From Flavobacterium album (GTDB lineage: Bacteria > Bacteroidota > Bacteroidia > Flavobacteriales > Flavobacteriaceae): a stretch of DNA of 64,000 nt. The stretch covers positions 819,001 to 883,000 of the forward strand of contig NZ_CP029186.1 in NCBI RefSeq assembly GCF_003096035.1, read 5' to 3'. Positions 24,312 through 33,480 of this stretch are shown here, one piece after another (position 1 is the stretch's first letter; every line of letters starts with the position of its first letter). Below the pieces are notes generated by a model that did no database searches, was not told where the DNA came from, and worked only from the letters and a program-made list of their open reading frames with translations. The position numbers and the translations under genes were made by a program.

Positions 24312-24548
24312 ATGTCAGACATTGCATCAAGAGTAAAAGCGATTATCGTAGACAAATTAGGTGTTGACGAAAACGAAGTTGTAACAGAAGCAAGCTTCAC
24401 AAACGATTTGGGAGCTGATTCCCTGGACACTGTTGAGCTTATCATGGAGTTTGAAAAAGAATTTGACATTCAAATCCCGGACGACCAGGCAGAGAACATT
24501 TCTACTGTTGGTCAGGCAATCTCTTACATCGAAGAAGCAAAAAAATAA
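24312..24548 (+). CDS. acpP: Acyl carrier protein
   Basis: 78 residues, acidic, carrying the phosphopantetheine-binding Ser37 in [13 protein letters not shown]. It holds growing chains during fatty-acid synthesis. A TATTTTTG box (24273-24280) sits 31 bp before the ATG. It heads the typical Bacteroidota run acpP-fabF-rnc-IPExxxVDY-pyk. A hairpin follows it within 12 bp of the stop, so acpP may be made in excess of fabF through partial termination. Confidence 0.96.
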   Translation: MSDIASRVKAIIVDKLGVDENEVVTEASFTNDLGADSLDTVELIMEFEKEFDIQIPDDQAENISTVGQAISYIEEAKK

Positions 24549-24558
24549 TAAATAAGTG

Positions 24559-24588
24559 ACATCCATGCGATAGTTATTGCATGGATGT
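24559..24588 (+). terminator. Hairpin after acpP (partial terminator or processing site)
   Basis: ACATCCATGC / GCATGGATGT perfect 10-bp stem with a 10-nt loop. The T-tract after it is interrupted (TTATTATTTATT), so termination may be incomplete. A second hairpin, AATGCCCATGT / ACATGGGTATT (24666-24707), follows before fabF. Confidence 0.55.
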
Positions 24589-24739
24589 TATTATTTATTG
24601 GTTTCGCATTTCAACGCATAAAGATGAACCGCTTTTATTCAGAGCATTCATAAAAAATATTAACCAATGCCCATGTTTTCCTATACCATTAGCGACACAT
24701 GGGTATTGTTCTATAATTTGAAACTATAAAACAGACCTT

Positions 24740-25993
24740 ATGGAATTAAGAAGAGTTGTAGTAACAGGACTGGGCGCACTTACCCCAATAGGCAACACAG
24801 TAGAAGAATACTGGAACAGCCTCATAAACGGTGTGAGCGGCGCAGCCCCAATTACATACTTTGACACTACCAACTTCAAAACAAAATTTGCCTGCGAAGT
24901 AAAAAATTTCAATGTTGAGGATTTTATAGACAGAAAAGAGGCAAGGAAAATGGACCGTTATGCCCAGTATGCCCTTGTTTCTACAGAAGAAGCCGTAAAA
25001 GATGCCAATTTTGACTTTGATACGCTCGATAAAGACAGGGTAGGCGTTATATGGGGCTCCGGGATTGGCGGGCTTGAAACCTTCCAGGAAGAAGTGATGA
25101 ATTTTGCTGCCGGTAATGGTACGCCCAAGTTCAACCCGTTCTTTATTCCAAAAATGATTGCCGATATCGCGGGGGGCCATATCTCTATAAAATATGGTTT
25201 CAGGGGGCCTAACTTTACAACGGTCTCTGCCTGCGCATCATCAACAAATGCACTCATCGACGCATTCAACTATATACGCCTGGGCCATGCCGATGTTATG
25301 GTAACCGGCGGAAGCGAAGCAGCGGTAACCATTGCCGGAATGGGCGGGTTTAACGCTATGCACGCTTTATCAACACGAAATGACGACCCTAAAACCGCTT
25401 CGCGCCCAATGGACAAGGACCGTGAGGGCTTTGTGCTTGGCGAGGGTGCCGGTGCGCTCGTAATTGAAGAATATGAGCATGCCAAGGCGAGAGGGGCAAA
25501 AATATACTGCGAGATTGGCGGCGGCGGAATGAGCGCCGACGCGCACCACATTACCGCACCACACCCGGAAGGGCTTGGCGCACGCAATGTAATGCTGAAC
25601 TGCCTTCGTGATGCAGGGCTGAAGCCTGAAGACGTAGATGGCGTTAATATGCACGGCACTTCTACCCCTCTGGGCGATATTGCCGAGTCTAAAGCAATAA
25701 TTGAGGTGTTTGGCGACCATGCTTATACTCTAAACCTGAACTCGACAAAGTCGATGACAGGCCACCTGCTTGGCGCTGCCGGCGCGATAGAGACCATCGC
25801 TTCGATACTTTCTATAAAGCACGGTATCGTACCGCCTACCATCAACCACTTTACGGATGATGAGAACATCGACCCTAAGCTTAACTTTACCTTCAACAAA
25901 GCCCAGAAAAGGGACATGAAAGTAGTGATGAGCAACACCTTTGGGTTTGGCGGGCACAACGCTTGTGTACTGGTTAAAAAACTTGATATGTAA
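24740..25993 (+). CDS. fabF: Beta-ketoacyl-ACP synthase II
   Basis: 417 residues; elongating condensing enzyme that joins malonyl-ACP to acyl-ACP. The Cys-His-His site is Cys165 (TTVSACASSTNAL), His in GVNMHGTSTPLGD and His in KSMTGHLLGAAGA, and the C-terminal glycine loop is SNTFGFGGHNACVL. Full length. It follows acpP by 191 bp containing two hairpins and is followed 6 bp later by rnc. Confidence 0.96.
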   Translation: MELRRVVVTGLGALTPIGNTVEEYWNSLINGVSGAAPITYFDTTNFKTKFACEVKNFNVEDFIDRKEARKMDRYAQYALVSTEEAVKDANFDFDTLDKDRVGVIWGSGIGGLETFQEEVMNFAAGNGTPKFNPFFIPKMIADIAGGHISIKYGFRGPNFTTVSACASSTNALIDAFNYIRLGHADVMVTGGSEAAVTIAGMGGFNAMHALSTRNDDPKTASRPMDKDREGFVLGEGAGALVIEEYEHAKARGAKIYCEIGGGGMSADAHHITAPHPEGLGARNVMLNCLRDAGLKPEDVDGVNMHGTSTPLGDIAESKAIIEVFGDHAYTLNLNSTKSMTGHLLGAAGAIETIASILSIKHGIVPPTINHFTDDENIDPKLNFTFNKAQKRDMKVVMSNTFGFGGHNACVLVKKLDM

Positions 25994-25999
25994 TCCTTT

Positions 26000-26746
26000 A
26001 TGGGTTTCTTTAAAAAAATATTTACCAAAAATCCCCGTCTTCCCCAGGAAGGCGGGATTTTTTTTGAGGAAATAAACAAAATGCTGGGGTTTGTACCGCT
26101 CAACCTCGACCATTACCGCAGGGCTTTTACCCACCGCTCCTCTAATAAAGTAGACGAAAACGGCCACCCTGTGAACTATGAAAGGCTCGAGTTTTTGGGC
26201 GATGCCATGCTGGGGTCGGTTATTGCAGCGCACCTTTTTAAGGAAGTGCCTACCGGCGACGAGGGCTACCTTACCAAAATGCGCTCCAAAATCGTGAGCC
26301 GCGAGCACCTTAATGAGTTGGGGCGCGACCTGAACCTCATCAAATGGGTAGAGAGCAAGGTTTCGGCACAGCATTTCGGAGAAAACATCCACGGCAATCT
26401 TTTTGAGGCGCTGGTTGGAGCCATTTACCTGGACCGCGGCTTTGAATACTGCGAGAAATTTATCCAGAAGAAAGTTGTCCAGCCGTATGTAGATATCGCG
26501 AAGCTGGAAGGAAAGGTTATCAGTTACAAAAGCCTTGTGATTGAGTGGTGCCAAAAGGAAAAGAAGCCTTTCAACTACGAAGTTTATGAAGACAACGGTA
26601 AGGAAGGCCAAAAGCATTTTGCCATAAAGCTGACCATTGGCGGCAGGGTGGTTTCGCGTGCCAGGGCTACATCAAAAAAGAAAGCGGAGGAAAAAGCATC
26701 GCAAAGGGCGTTTTTTGCATTTCAGGAAAAAATTAACAAAAAATAA
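26000..26746 (+). CDS. rnc: Ribonuclease III
   Basis: 248 residues; double-stranded RNA endonuclease for rRNA and mRNA processing. The catalytic signature is ERLEFLGDAMLGSVIAAHLF, with the second acidic site in HGNLFEALVGAIYLDRGFEY. A C-terminal dsRNA-binding domain has SYKSLVIEWCQKEKKPFNYE and ATSKKKAEEKASQRAF. The start at 26000 is 6 bp beyond the fabF stop, indicating cotranscription. Residues 1-30 (GFFKKIFTKNPRLPQEGG) are an extra N-terminal tail common in this phylum. Confidence 0.96.
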   Translation: MGFFKKIFTKNPRLPQEGGIFFEEINKMLGFVPLNLDHYRRAFTHRSSNKVDENGHPVNYERLEFLGDAMLGSVIAAHLFKEVPTGDEGYLTKMRSKIVSREHLNELGRDLNLIKWVESKVSAQHFGENIHGNLFEALVGAIYLDRGFEYCEKFIQKKVVQPYVDIAKLEGKVISYKSLVIEWCQKEKKPFNYEVYEDNGKEGQKHFAIKLTIGGRVVSRARATSKKKAEEKASQRAFFAFQEKINKK

Positions 26747-26861
26747 GCCAACTTAGTAGTTTACTCAAACGTTTTCGTAGAAAAATTTACAAAAACTTTA
26801 ATTTTTCTTAATGCTCTTTGAGTTATAAGCAGTATATTTACGACTTATTCTTACGTGACTT

Positions 26862-27344
26862 ATGGCCATTCATAAACTATTAATTGACGATTTCATTACG
26901 ATCGATTATGGATTGATTGCCATACATTCTTCCCTTGAAGATTATCGCCTTGCCTATTTCATTAACAGGGAATTATCTGTGCTTCTGGAAAAAAGTTCTG
27001 AAGACATCGGGTTCACCATCCGCGAAGGCGAAAGCTGTTTTTCCAGGTATGTATATGAAGATGCTAATGACACCTTGTGGAACTTGGTTCAGAACAGGAA
27101 CAGCGTTGTGAGTTCGCAGACGGGAATTACCTCGTTGTTCGAACAGACAGGCATAAATGTTACTACCAGCGTATTCCTGCTGCCGGAACTGAAAAAAGTA
27201 GATTATATACTAAAAATAGAAAATACCCCCGATGTTTTCGCGTTAGATGATGTAGTAGAGAGCCTTTTGGCCATTAAACACATCACGACCGCCTATACCA
27301 TTGACCACAGTAAACTAAAATCGAAAAACAATTTAATTTTTTAA
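26862..27344 (+). CDS. IPExxxVDY-family protein
   Basis: 160 residues of a family confined, as far as I know, to Bacteroidota and named for a conserved motif, here LPELKKVDYILKIEN (about residues 109-123). The protein starts MAIHKLLIDDFITIDYGL and is cytosolic, with no signal or membrane segment. It sits between rnc and pyk in the expected order and ends 4 bp before the pyk start, so it is cotranscribed with pyk. The biochemical role is not known; the neighbours do not settle it. Confidence 0.88.
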   Translation: MAIHKLLIDDFITIDYGLIAIHSSLEDYRLAYFINRELSVLLEKSSEDIGFTIREGESCFSRYVYEDANDTLWNLVQNRNSVVSSQTGITSLFEQTGINVTTSVFLLPELKKVDYILKIENTPDVFALDDVVESLLAIKHITTAYTIDHSKLKSKNNLIF

Positions 27345-27348
27345 TAGA

Positions 27349-28782
27349 ATGCCGACGACAAACAAAAAAACAAAAATTGTAGCCACATTAGGCCCTGCAT
27401 GCAGCACAAGGGAAGTGATCAAAGACATGATCGACGCCGGCGTGAACGTATTCAGGATCAATTTTTCGCATGCCGACTATACCGATGTACAGGAACGAAT
27501 AGATATCATACGCGCCCTAAACAATGAGTTTGGGTACAATACTTCGATACTTGCCGACCTTCAGGGGCCCAAGCTTCGCGTAGGGGTAATGAAAGAAGAT
27601 GTTATCGTGAAAAAAGGCGATACCGTAATATTCCAGACATCGGACGACGTGCCCGGCACTGCTGATAACGTTTATATGAACTACAAGGCTTTCCCAAGCG
27701 ATGTGAATCCGGGGGAAATGGTTTTGCTGGACGACGGTAAACTGATGTTTGAGGTTGTTGAAACCAATAAAAAAGACCGTGTGAGGGCGGTTGTAGTACA
27801 GGGCGGCCCGTTAAAATCAAAGAAAGGCGTAAACCTGCCGCATACCAAAGTTTCATTGCCTGCATTGACTGAAAAGGACATCCGCGATGCCCTGTTTGCC
27901 ATAAAGGCAAGTGTGGACTGGATAGCGCTTTCGTTCGTAAGGACACCAAAAGACCTTGAAGAGCTGCAAGACCTTATTGCAGAGCACTCCGACCATAAAA
28001 TTCCGATCATTGCCAAAATAGAAAAGCCGGAAGGCGTAGAGAATATCGACAAGATCGTAGCATTTTGCGACGGCCTTATGGTAGCCCGCGGCGACCTTGG
28101 TGTGGAAATGCCTGCGCATGAAGTACCGCTTATCCAGAAAAAACTTATCAACCGTGCCAAAACGGCACGTATACCGGTAATTGTGGCCACACAGATGATG
28201 GAGACCATGATCACGAGCCTTACACCTACACGCGCCGAGGTGAACGACGTAGCCAACTCGGTTATGGACGGCGCTGACGCGGTTATGCTTTCGGGCGAAA
28301 CATCGGTGGGTAACTACCCGGTACAGGTTATCGAGAAGATGACCCAGATCATCGAGGCTGTTGAAGATTCGCCGCTTATCCACGTGCCGCAAAACGTACC
28401 GCAGGTAAGGACGAAGCGTTTCATTACAAAATCGATATGCTACCACGCTGCCCAGATGGCCAACACCATCAAGGCGAAAGCGATCAGCACGCTTACCAAC
28501 TCAGGGTACACTGCATTCCAGATCTCTGCATGGAGGCCGGGTGCGCACATACTGGTATTCACATCGAACAAAAGGATACTTACCCAGCTTGGACTACTGT
28601 GGGGTGTTAAGGCATTTTATTATGATGCCTTCCTGAGCACGGATGAAACGGTTGAAGATGTGAACAATATTGCCAAAGAAAAAGGCTTTGTTGAGAAAGG
28701 CGATATCCTTATCAACCTCGCTGCCATGCCGGTAGCGGATAAAGGGATGGTAAATACACTAAGAGTGTCAGAAATAGACTAA
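27349..28782 (+). CDS. pyk: Pyruvate kinase
   Basis: 477 residues; last step of glycolysis, PEP plus ADP to pyruvate plus ATP. Landmarks are TKIVATLGPACSTREV, FRINFSHADYTD, the catalytic Lys in IIAKIEKPEGVENID, the metal ligands in MVARGDLGVEMP, and ATQMMETMITSLTPTRAEV. The C-terminal allosteric domain is present and of normal length. It directly follows the IPExxxVDY gene by 4 bp. Downstream is a family E hairpin repeat (28820-28884) rather than a strong terminator. Confidence 0.96.
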   Translation: MPTTNKKTKIVATLGPACSTREVIKDMIDAGVNVFRINFSHADYTDVQERIDIIRALNNEFGYNTSILADLQGPKLRVGVMKEDVIVKKGDTVIFQTSDDVPGTADNVYMNYKAFPSDVNPGEMVLLDDGKLMFEVVETNKKDRVRAVVVQGGPLKSKKGVNLPHTKVSLPALTEKDIRDALFAIKASVDWIALSFVRTPKDLEELQDLIAEHSDHKIPIIAKIEKPEGVENIDKIVAFCDGLMVARGDLGVEMPAHEVPLIQKKLINRAKTARIPVIVATQMMETMITSLTPTRAEVNDVANSVMDGADAVMLSGETSVGNYPVQVIEKMTQIIEAVEDSPLIHVPQNVPQVRTKRFITKSICYHAAQMANTIKAKAISTLTNSGYTAFQISAWRPGAHILVFTSNKRILTQLGLLWGVKAFYYDAFLSTDETVEDVNNIAKEKGFVEKGDILINLAAMPVADKGMVNTLRVSEID

Positions 28783-28819
28783 ACGGCATATATTTTGCTG
28801 TAAGAAAAGCTGCTGTCCT

Positions 28820-28884
28820 ACGTGTCATTTCGACCAACGGGAGAAATCCTTTCAATTTGAGATTCTTCCTTCGTCAGAATGACA
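28820..28884 (+). repeat. Family E hairpin repeat (E2)
   Basis: Imperfect inverted pair: GTGTCATTTCGACCAACGGG plus AGAAATC on the left and GAGATTCTTCCTTCGTCAGA plus ATGACA on the right. The RNA could fold as one long hairpin between pyk and the Bax inhibitor gene. Confidence 0.7.
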
Positions 28885-28898
28885 GGGATAACAGCTTT

Positions 28899-28928
28899 TT
28901 GTTTTTTATAGCGAAAAAAGTATATTTG
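28899..28928 (+). promoter_or_regulatory. Promoter of the Bax inhibitor-1 gene
   Basis: TTG at 28899-28901, 19-nt spacer, TATATTTG at 28921-28928: exact Bacteroidota consensus, 17 bp before the ATG. Confidence 0.75.
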
Positions 28929-28945
28929 GATAAATTTAATTGACG

Positions 28946-29719
28946 ATGAAATCAAGCAACCCGTTCTTAAAGAACAAATCATTTTCCCCTACTACGAATG
29001 TCTATGGTGCAAACACCTACCAGGAAGTTATAGATTATAATAACACTATGACCGTTAACGGTGCTATCAACAAAAGCTTCTTATTGCTGGTATTGCTGCT
29101 TGGCGGAGCTGCAAGTACATGGGTTATGGCCTATAACGGCATGAACCCGTTCGGACTGATGATCACAGGGGCAATTGCCGGCTTTATAGTGGTGCTGATC
29201 GCTGCTTTCAAACCTAAATATTCACCTTATCTGGCTCCTGCCTATGCTGTATTGGAAGGGCTTTTCATTGGCGGACTGTCAGCGTTCATTGAGGTAATGT
29301 ACCCCGGTGTTGCCATACAGGCTGTAGGTGCGACCTTTGTTACGTTTATCGTATGTTTTGCACTGTACCGCTTTAAAGTGGTTAAAGTTACCGAGCAATT
29401 TAAATCTATTGCTATTGCTGCAACAGCTGCGATAGCCACTTTTTATTTGATTTCGTGGATTGTATGGATGTTTACCGGATCGTATCTGATAGGGCATTCA
29501 TTCAGGGACAATTCCCTAATGAGCATAGGCATCAGCGTATTTGTAATCGTTATCGCTGCAATTAACCTGTTCCTTGATTTTGACATGATCGAACAGGGGG
29601 CACAGCGAAAGCTGCCAAAATATATGGAATGGTTCGGCGCTATGGGGCTTATGGTAACCCTGGTATGGCTGTATATCGAATTCCTTAAGCTGTTTGCTAA
29701 AATAGCCGGAAGGGATTAA
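28946..29719 (+). CDS. Bax inhibitor-1/YccA-family membrane protein
   Basis: 257 residues with seven predicted membrane helices (for example SFLLLVLLLGGAASTWVMA, MITGAIAGFIVVLIAAF, YAVLEGLFIGGLSAFIEVMY, FLDFDMIEQGAQ). The YAVLEGLFIGG and FDMIEQG segments are hallmarks of the YccA/BI-1 group of inner-membrane proteins, some of which conduct calcium or regulate FtsH. Two ATGs lie close together (28940, 28946); the second is chosen because homologues begin MKSSNPFL. A clear promoter precedes it and a terminator follows. Confidence 0.88.
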   Translation: MKSSNPFLKNKSFSPTTNVYGANTYQEVIDYNNTMTVNGAINKSFLLLVLLLGGAASTWVMAYNGMNPFGLMITGAIAGFIVVLIAAFKPKYSPYLAPAYAVLEGLFIGGLSAFIEVMYPGVAIQAVGATFVTFIVCFALYRFKVVKVTEQFKSIAIAATAAIATFYLISWIVWMFTGSYLIGHSFRDNSLMSIGISVFVIVIAAINLFLDFDMIEQGAQRKLPKYMEWFGAMGLMVTLVWLYIEFLKLFAKIAGRD

Positions 29720-29720
29720 T

Positions 29721-29755
29721 GTCCGATGTCGGGATGTCGGAAGTCCGATGTTTCC
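29721..29755 (+). repeat. Family B repeat (B2)
   Basis: TGTCCGATGTCGGGATGTCG followed by GAAGTCCGATG, directly after the Bax inhibitor stop codon. Its inverted counterpart is B3 at 29903-29925. Confidence 0.65.
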
Positions 29756-29770
29756 AATCAATATAAGTAA

Positions 29771-29796
29771 GGCTGTCCGGAAGGATGGCCTTTTTT
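29771..29796 (+). terminator. Intrinsic terminator after the Bax inhibitor-1 gene
   Basis: GGCTGTCC / GGATGGCC stem with GGAA loop followed by six Ts. Confidence 0.85.
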
Positions 29797-29866
29797 ATTT
29801 GAAGTTGGAGTTTCTTGTAATGTTGATAAAGTTCAAGGGAATTAAAGAGTCTTAAATCGAAACTAA

Positions 29867-29925
29867 TAGATTCTTCCTTCGTCAAAATGACACACTGTTG
29901 AGCAACATCGGACTTCGGACATTGG
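29867..29925 (+). repeat. Family E fragment (E3) next to family B repeat (B3)
   Basis: E3 reads AGATTCTTCCTTCGTCAAAA then TGACACA; B3 reads ACATCGGACTTCGGACATTG and is inverted relative to B2. Together they fill the end of the gap before the dinB stop codon. Confidence 0.6.
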
Positions 29926-29927
29926 TC

Positions 29928-31034
29928 CTAAAAATCAAACTTCAGCTGCACGGCGATAGGCTTATTAGGTTTTCCGGTATCGGTATCGGTGTTCAGGTTG
30001 GATAATGAAATGCCCAACAGGCGCACCGAATCTTTCGGCTTTTCCTGATAAAGCAGTTCTTTTACGGTTTCAAGTATCAGGCTTTTGTCGGAAATGAAAT
30101 AGGGCAACGTCTTGCTGCGGGTCTGTACTGTAAAGTCGCTGTATTTTATTTTGAGGGTTACGGTCTTGCCTGCGATCTTCTTTTTCCCCAGGCGGCGGTC
30201 GAGCTCATTGGCAATGTCGTCCAGCTTTTCCATCATGAACACTTCGGAGACAAGGTTTTCAAAAAAAGTATGCTCTGTCCCCACCGATTTTGCAATACGG
30301 TCACTCTTAACTTCGCTGTTATGGATGCCGCGTACAACATGGTAATAATACCCGCCCGACTTCCCGAAATGTTCTATAAGGTATTCTTCCGATTTCTCTT
30401 TTAAATCCTTTCCGGTAAAGATGCCCAGTTGATACATCTTTTCCTCGGTCACTTTACCTACGCCATAAAATTTACCTATTGGAAGGTTTTCCAAAAAATC
30501 GGATATCTCATCGGGGTTGACCGTTTTCTGTCCGTTGGGCTTGTTGTAGTCGCTGGCTACCTTAGCAATGAATTTATTGATGGATATGCCGGCCGAGGCG
30601 GTAAGCCCGGTCACATCCAGTATCCGCTTGCGTATTTCGGCGGCAATGAGTGTAGCGCTTGGGTTGCCTTTCTTGTTTACGGTTACATCAAGGTAGGCTT
30701 CGTCGAGAGAAAGGGGTTCTACTTTATCAGTATACTCATAGAATATCTCACGAATTTTGCGGGAAATTTCGGTGTAGCGTTCAAAACGCGGCTTCACGAA
30801 AATAAGGTGCGGGCATTTCTTTTTCGCTAAAAAGCCGCTCATGGCACTGCGCACTCCAAACTTCCTCGCTTCGTAGCTGGCAGCTGCCACAACGCCCCTG
30901 CTCGATCCTCCGCCTACGGCAATGGCTTTGCCGCGTAGCTCCGGATTGTCCAGCATTTCTACCGACGCGTAAAAGGCATCCATATCCACATGGATTATCT
31001 TTCGCTGGCGTATTTCGGGCAGTTCGTCTTCCAT
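29928..31034 (-). CDS. dinB: DNA polymerase IV
   Basis: 368-residue Y-family translesion polymerase. Catalytic acids are in HVDMDAFYASVEML and PLSLDEAYLDVT; VVAAASYEARKFGVRSAM is the finger region and LPIGKFYGVGKVTEEKM the helix-hairpin-helix thumb. The little-finger domain follows. The C-terminus ends in QLKFDF. This C-terminal -LKFDF resembles a beta-clamp-binding motif (QLxLF type). No LexA-like operator is apparent in its short leader. Confidence 0.93.
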   Translation of the reverse strand: MEDELPEIRQRKIIHVDMDAFYASVEMLDNPELRGKAIAVGGGSSRGVVAAASYEARKFGVRSAMSGFLAKKKCPHLIFVKPRFERYTEISRKIREIFYEYTDKVEPLSLDEAYLDVTVNKKGNPSATLIAAEIRKRILDVTGLTASAGISINKFIAKVASDYNKPNGQKTVNPDEISDFLENLPIGKFYGVGKVTEEKMYQLGIFTGKDLKEKSEEYLIEHFGKSGGYYYHVVRGIHNSEVKSDRIAKSVGTEHTFFENLVSEVFMMEKLDDIANELDRRLGKKKIAGKTVTLKIKYSDFTVQTRSKTLPYFISDKSLILETVKELLYQEKPKDSVRLLGISLSNLNTDTDTGKPNKPIAVQLKFDF

Positions 31035-31099
31035 ACTGTAAATTTACGCATTTCGTACAACTGAAACTGTGATCAATCTGAATAGTGTCAAAGCTTTAA

Positions 31100-31238
31100 T
31101 TAACCACATAGATACATAGGTTCCATAGCAATCTGTCGTTTAAGGAGACATATTCGCACATAGTGAAGCGAAGCTTCATGCTTTGTGTCCCTTGATCGGG
31201 CTTTATAATTTCCTAAAGCTATGTGCCTATGTGGTTAA
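31100..31238. repeat. Family C MITE-like element, complete (C2)
   Basis: 139 bp bounded by inverted terminal repeats: TTAACCACATAGATACATAG on the left and, inverted, TTAACCACATAGGCACATAG on the right. The centre holds the short palindrome GAAGCGAAGCTTC. It has no reading frame. It lies between the divergently placed dinB start and the end of the Gcr-like gene, followed by a CCTGCCTG...CAGGCAGG hairpin (31269-31296). Confidence 0.75.
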
Positions 31239-31268
31239 ATATTAATTTCTTTAAAATTAGCTGTGACT

Positions 31269-31296
31269 GCGGCCTGCCTGTGTCGGCAGGCAGGCA
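31269..31296 (+). repeat. Family G hairpin (CCTGCCTG type)
   Basis: GCCTGCCTGTGTCGGCAGGC followed by AGGCAGG. Related sequences are at 54093-54111 and 60271-60296. It ends just before the stop of the Gcr-like gene. Confidence 0.6.
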
Positions 31297-31301
31297 GGAA
31301 A

Positions 31302-33338
31302 CTATTTTCCAAAGGCCGGAAAAAAGAACGATCCCGGCTTCTTTTTAAAATGCCTCCATATCGCTGCGGAAATAGGCCGCAATTCGGAAAGCGGGATATT
31401 CCTCGAGCGGAAAGCCAATCCCATCGAAAGGCTGAAACTTACCATAAAGTTAATTAGCCCTATAATCCCAATTCCGAAGATGCCCCAGAACAGCAGTTCG
31501 TTTGACACATTCCAATTCGCGCCATACAATGCCAGGGCCAGATTGCCACTCGCAAAGGTGATGTGACGCACATCAATATCTAAGCCGAGGAAAATCCCTA
31601 TGGATGCTGTAGTCCCCATGAATACCCCAAACCAGAAGTTGGAGATAATGCCTGCCCATCTTTTTTCATAGATTTTTGCTAGTTTCTGGGTACGGATACG
31701 GCCAAAAGTCTTCTTGAGCAGCGGGTGTTCCTGTATACGGTAATACAGGTGTCGGTGCTTGTCGCGGTTGGCAACGCTGCCCGCAATGATACCCGATAGG
31801 AAAAGGAATACGCCCGCTATTGCCGCATGCAGTATCGCCAGCGAATGAATGGGGCTCAGGTCGGTCATCAGGTGGTACCACTTGGTCAGCGCAAGATTGT
31901 AGTGGAAGGCATAATCTATTAGCCAGATGCCTCCAAGCGCCACCGGGAATGCCACCAGCACGTTGCCCACAAAAGCGATAAACTGCGACCGGAATACACG
32001 GGCAAAAAATTCAGCGAAATCACTATGCCTCTCCTTTTCGTTTACAATACCGGTTTTCTTACGGCCGCTCTCCAAAGCCCTTACCAATGCCGAGGCTGTC
32101 ATTGCAGGCTGTTTGGTAGCCAGCGTAAAGCCCAGCACATAGATGGCGATAAAACCGAAGGAGTAATTGAGGCTGTAAAAAAAGGCGTGGCCAAAAGCGC
32201 TGGTATCCATTTTTGAGAGGAACACCTTGATGATGCACAGCACCCCTACAATGATCCCGCCGCCCGAAGCCGCCCAAAACATTTTCAGATAGTCGCGCCT
32301 GTCTTTGGTAATGTAGTGTTCCCCCGTGTTGGCCGTATGCTGCGTAACCTCATAGGAGAGCAGCTGTGTGCTTTCGCCAATGAGTTTGCGTACATTGTTT
32401 TTATCGCAGTTGTAGGTAATCAGCTTAAGGCCCAGGGAAATAGTATCCTTAGTGGTTTCTTTCTCTTCCTCTATGGCAAGCAGCGGCAGCAACACGCCGA
32501 GCCTTTCCAGCTGTTGGCGGATACGCAGCAGGCTTTGGTTAACCCGTATCGATATGCCGTATTTCTCGCTGTTGCGAAATGCCGTGCGCACATAATCGGC
32601 GCACTGGTGGTGCAATACCAAAAGCTGCCGGAAGCCTTCGTCATCAGGGCTGATATAGTTCCGGTTCTCCAGGAACATTTTTTCCGTAACAACCGAAAAT
32701 TCTTTTTGTATCGCAATAAAAGGGCTTTCGAGGCTTTCATACTCAGGCACCATCAGTATCACTTCGCTCTCAAGGGCGCGGCCGGTAATGCGGTGTATCA
32801 GCACTTCCATGGCATACAATAGTTCGGCAAGCGGGCTTTGGGATTCGCCCGATACGTACAGCGACCTGAATTTTATGAGATTGTAGAATTTCTCCAACTG
32901 CCCAAACGGTATCCGGTTGATCCAGAGCGGATCGGTTTTCTGGTAAAACACCTGGTTGAGCACATATTCCAGCGTGTCCTTTTGGGGTTGGTCAGGTATC
33001 AGTTTTGCAAACAGCCGTTTCCTTACTTCCGAGAAAAAAACAGCTTCGCCCAGTATGCCGGCATCGGTAAGGATCCTGCTGAATTTTTTATGCTTTAAAA
33101 TGCCTTTCAGGTAGAGCGACAGGCCGTTGCAGTAATTTTCGTTTTCCTCAAGCAATTGCAAAAGGCTGCTGAGGTCGACTACACCCGCTGTCTCCGGTTT
33201 TTTCGGACGGAAAATATCCACAAGCTCGGCGAGCAGGTCGGTTTCATCCGCTTTGTATTCCCAAAGGTTATTGCTGTCAAAATTTAATTTGAAGAATTCT
33301 TCGATGGTAATGTGCGGCCTGGTTTTCCTGAATTTCAT
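31302..33338 (-). CDS. Gcr-type 'site-specific recombinase' family membrane protein
   Basis: 678 residues matching the family annotated as site-specific recombinase Gcr (PF10136). The N-terminal ~330 residues are soluble and helical (for example LLQLLEENENYCNGLSLYLK); the C-terminal half has several membrane helices (FFYSLNYSFGFIAIYVLGF, FIAFVGNVLVAFPVALGGIW, AILHAAIAGVFLFLSGIIAG, LLFWGIFGIGIIGLINFMV). No tyrosine or serine recombinase motif is visible, and the membrane helices argue against a real recombinase role; the name is historical. A possible TTG...TAAATTTA promoter lies upstream. It is divergent from the CYTH gene. Real function unknown. Confidence 0.82.
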   Translation of the reverse strand: MKFRKTRPHITIEEFFKLNFDSNNLWEYKADETDLLAELVDIFRPKKPETAGVVDLSSLLQLLEENENYCNGLSLYLKGILKHKKFSRILTDAGILGEAVFFSEVRKRLFAKLIPDQPQKDTLEYVLNQVFYQKTDPLWINRIPFGQLEKFYNLIKFRSLYVSGESQSPLAELLYAMEVLIHRITGRALESEVILMVPEYESLESPFIAIQKEFSVVTEKMFLENRNYISPDDEGFRQLLVLHHQCADYVRTAFRNSEKYGISIRVNQSLLRIRQQLERLGVLLPLLAIEEEKETTKDTISLGLKLITYNCDKNNVRKLIGESTQLLSYEVTQHTANTGEHYITKDRRDYLKMFWAASGGGIIVGVLCIIKVFLSKMDTSAFGHAFFYSLNYSFGFIAIYVLGFTLATKQPAMTASALVRALESGRKKTGIVNEKERHSDFAEFFARVFRSQFIAFVGNVLVAFPVALGGIWLIDYAFHYNLALTKWYHLMTDLSPIHSLAILHAAIAGVFLFLSGIIAGSVANRDKHRHLYYRIQEHPLLKKTFGRIRTQKLAKIYEKRWAGIISNFWFGVFMGTTASIGIFLGLDIDVRHITFASGNLALALYGANWNVSNELLFWGIFGIGIIGLINFMVSFSLSMGLAFRSRNIPLSELRPISAAIWRHFKKKPGSFFFPAFGK

Positions 33339-33480
33339 TGGGCAGTAAGGGATATCCGGTAAATTTAATAATCATTCACTACAAATTGCAATCGGCACCT
33401 GCTTTTTAAGAAATGTTAACGCTTGGTACAAGCTATCATTAGCCCTATTTTCTTACCTTGCAGTAAGATTTTACAACACC

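Noticed and set aside
31302..33338. The 'site-specific recombinase' as sign of a mobile element
   Set aside because: The Gcr family is a membrane protein group; no recombinase catalytic motif, attachment sites or other mobile genes are nearby.
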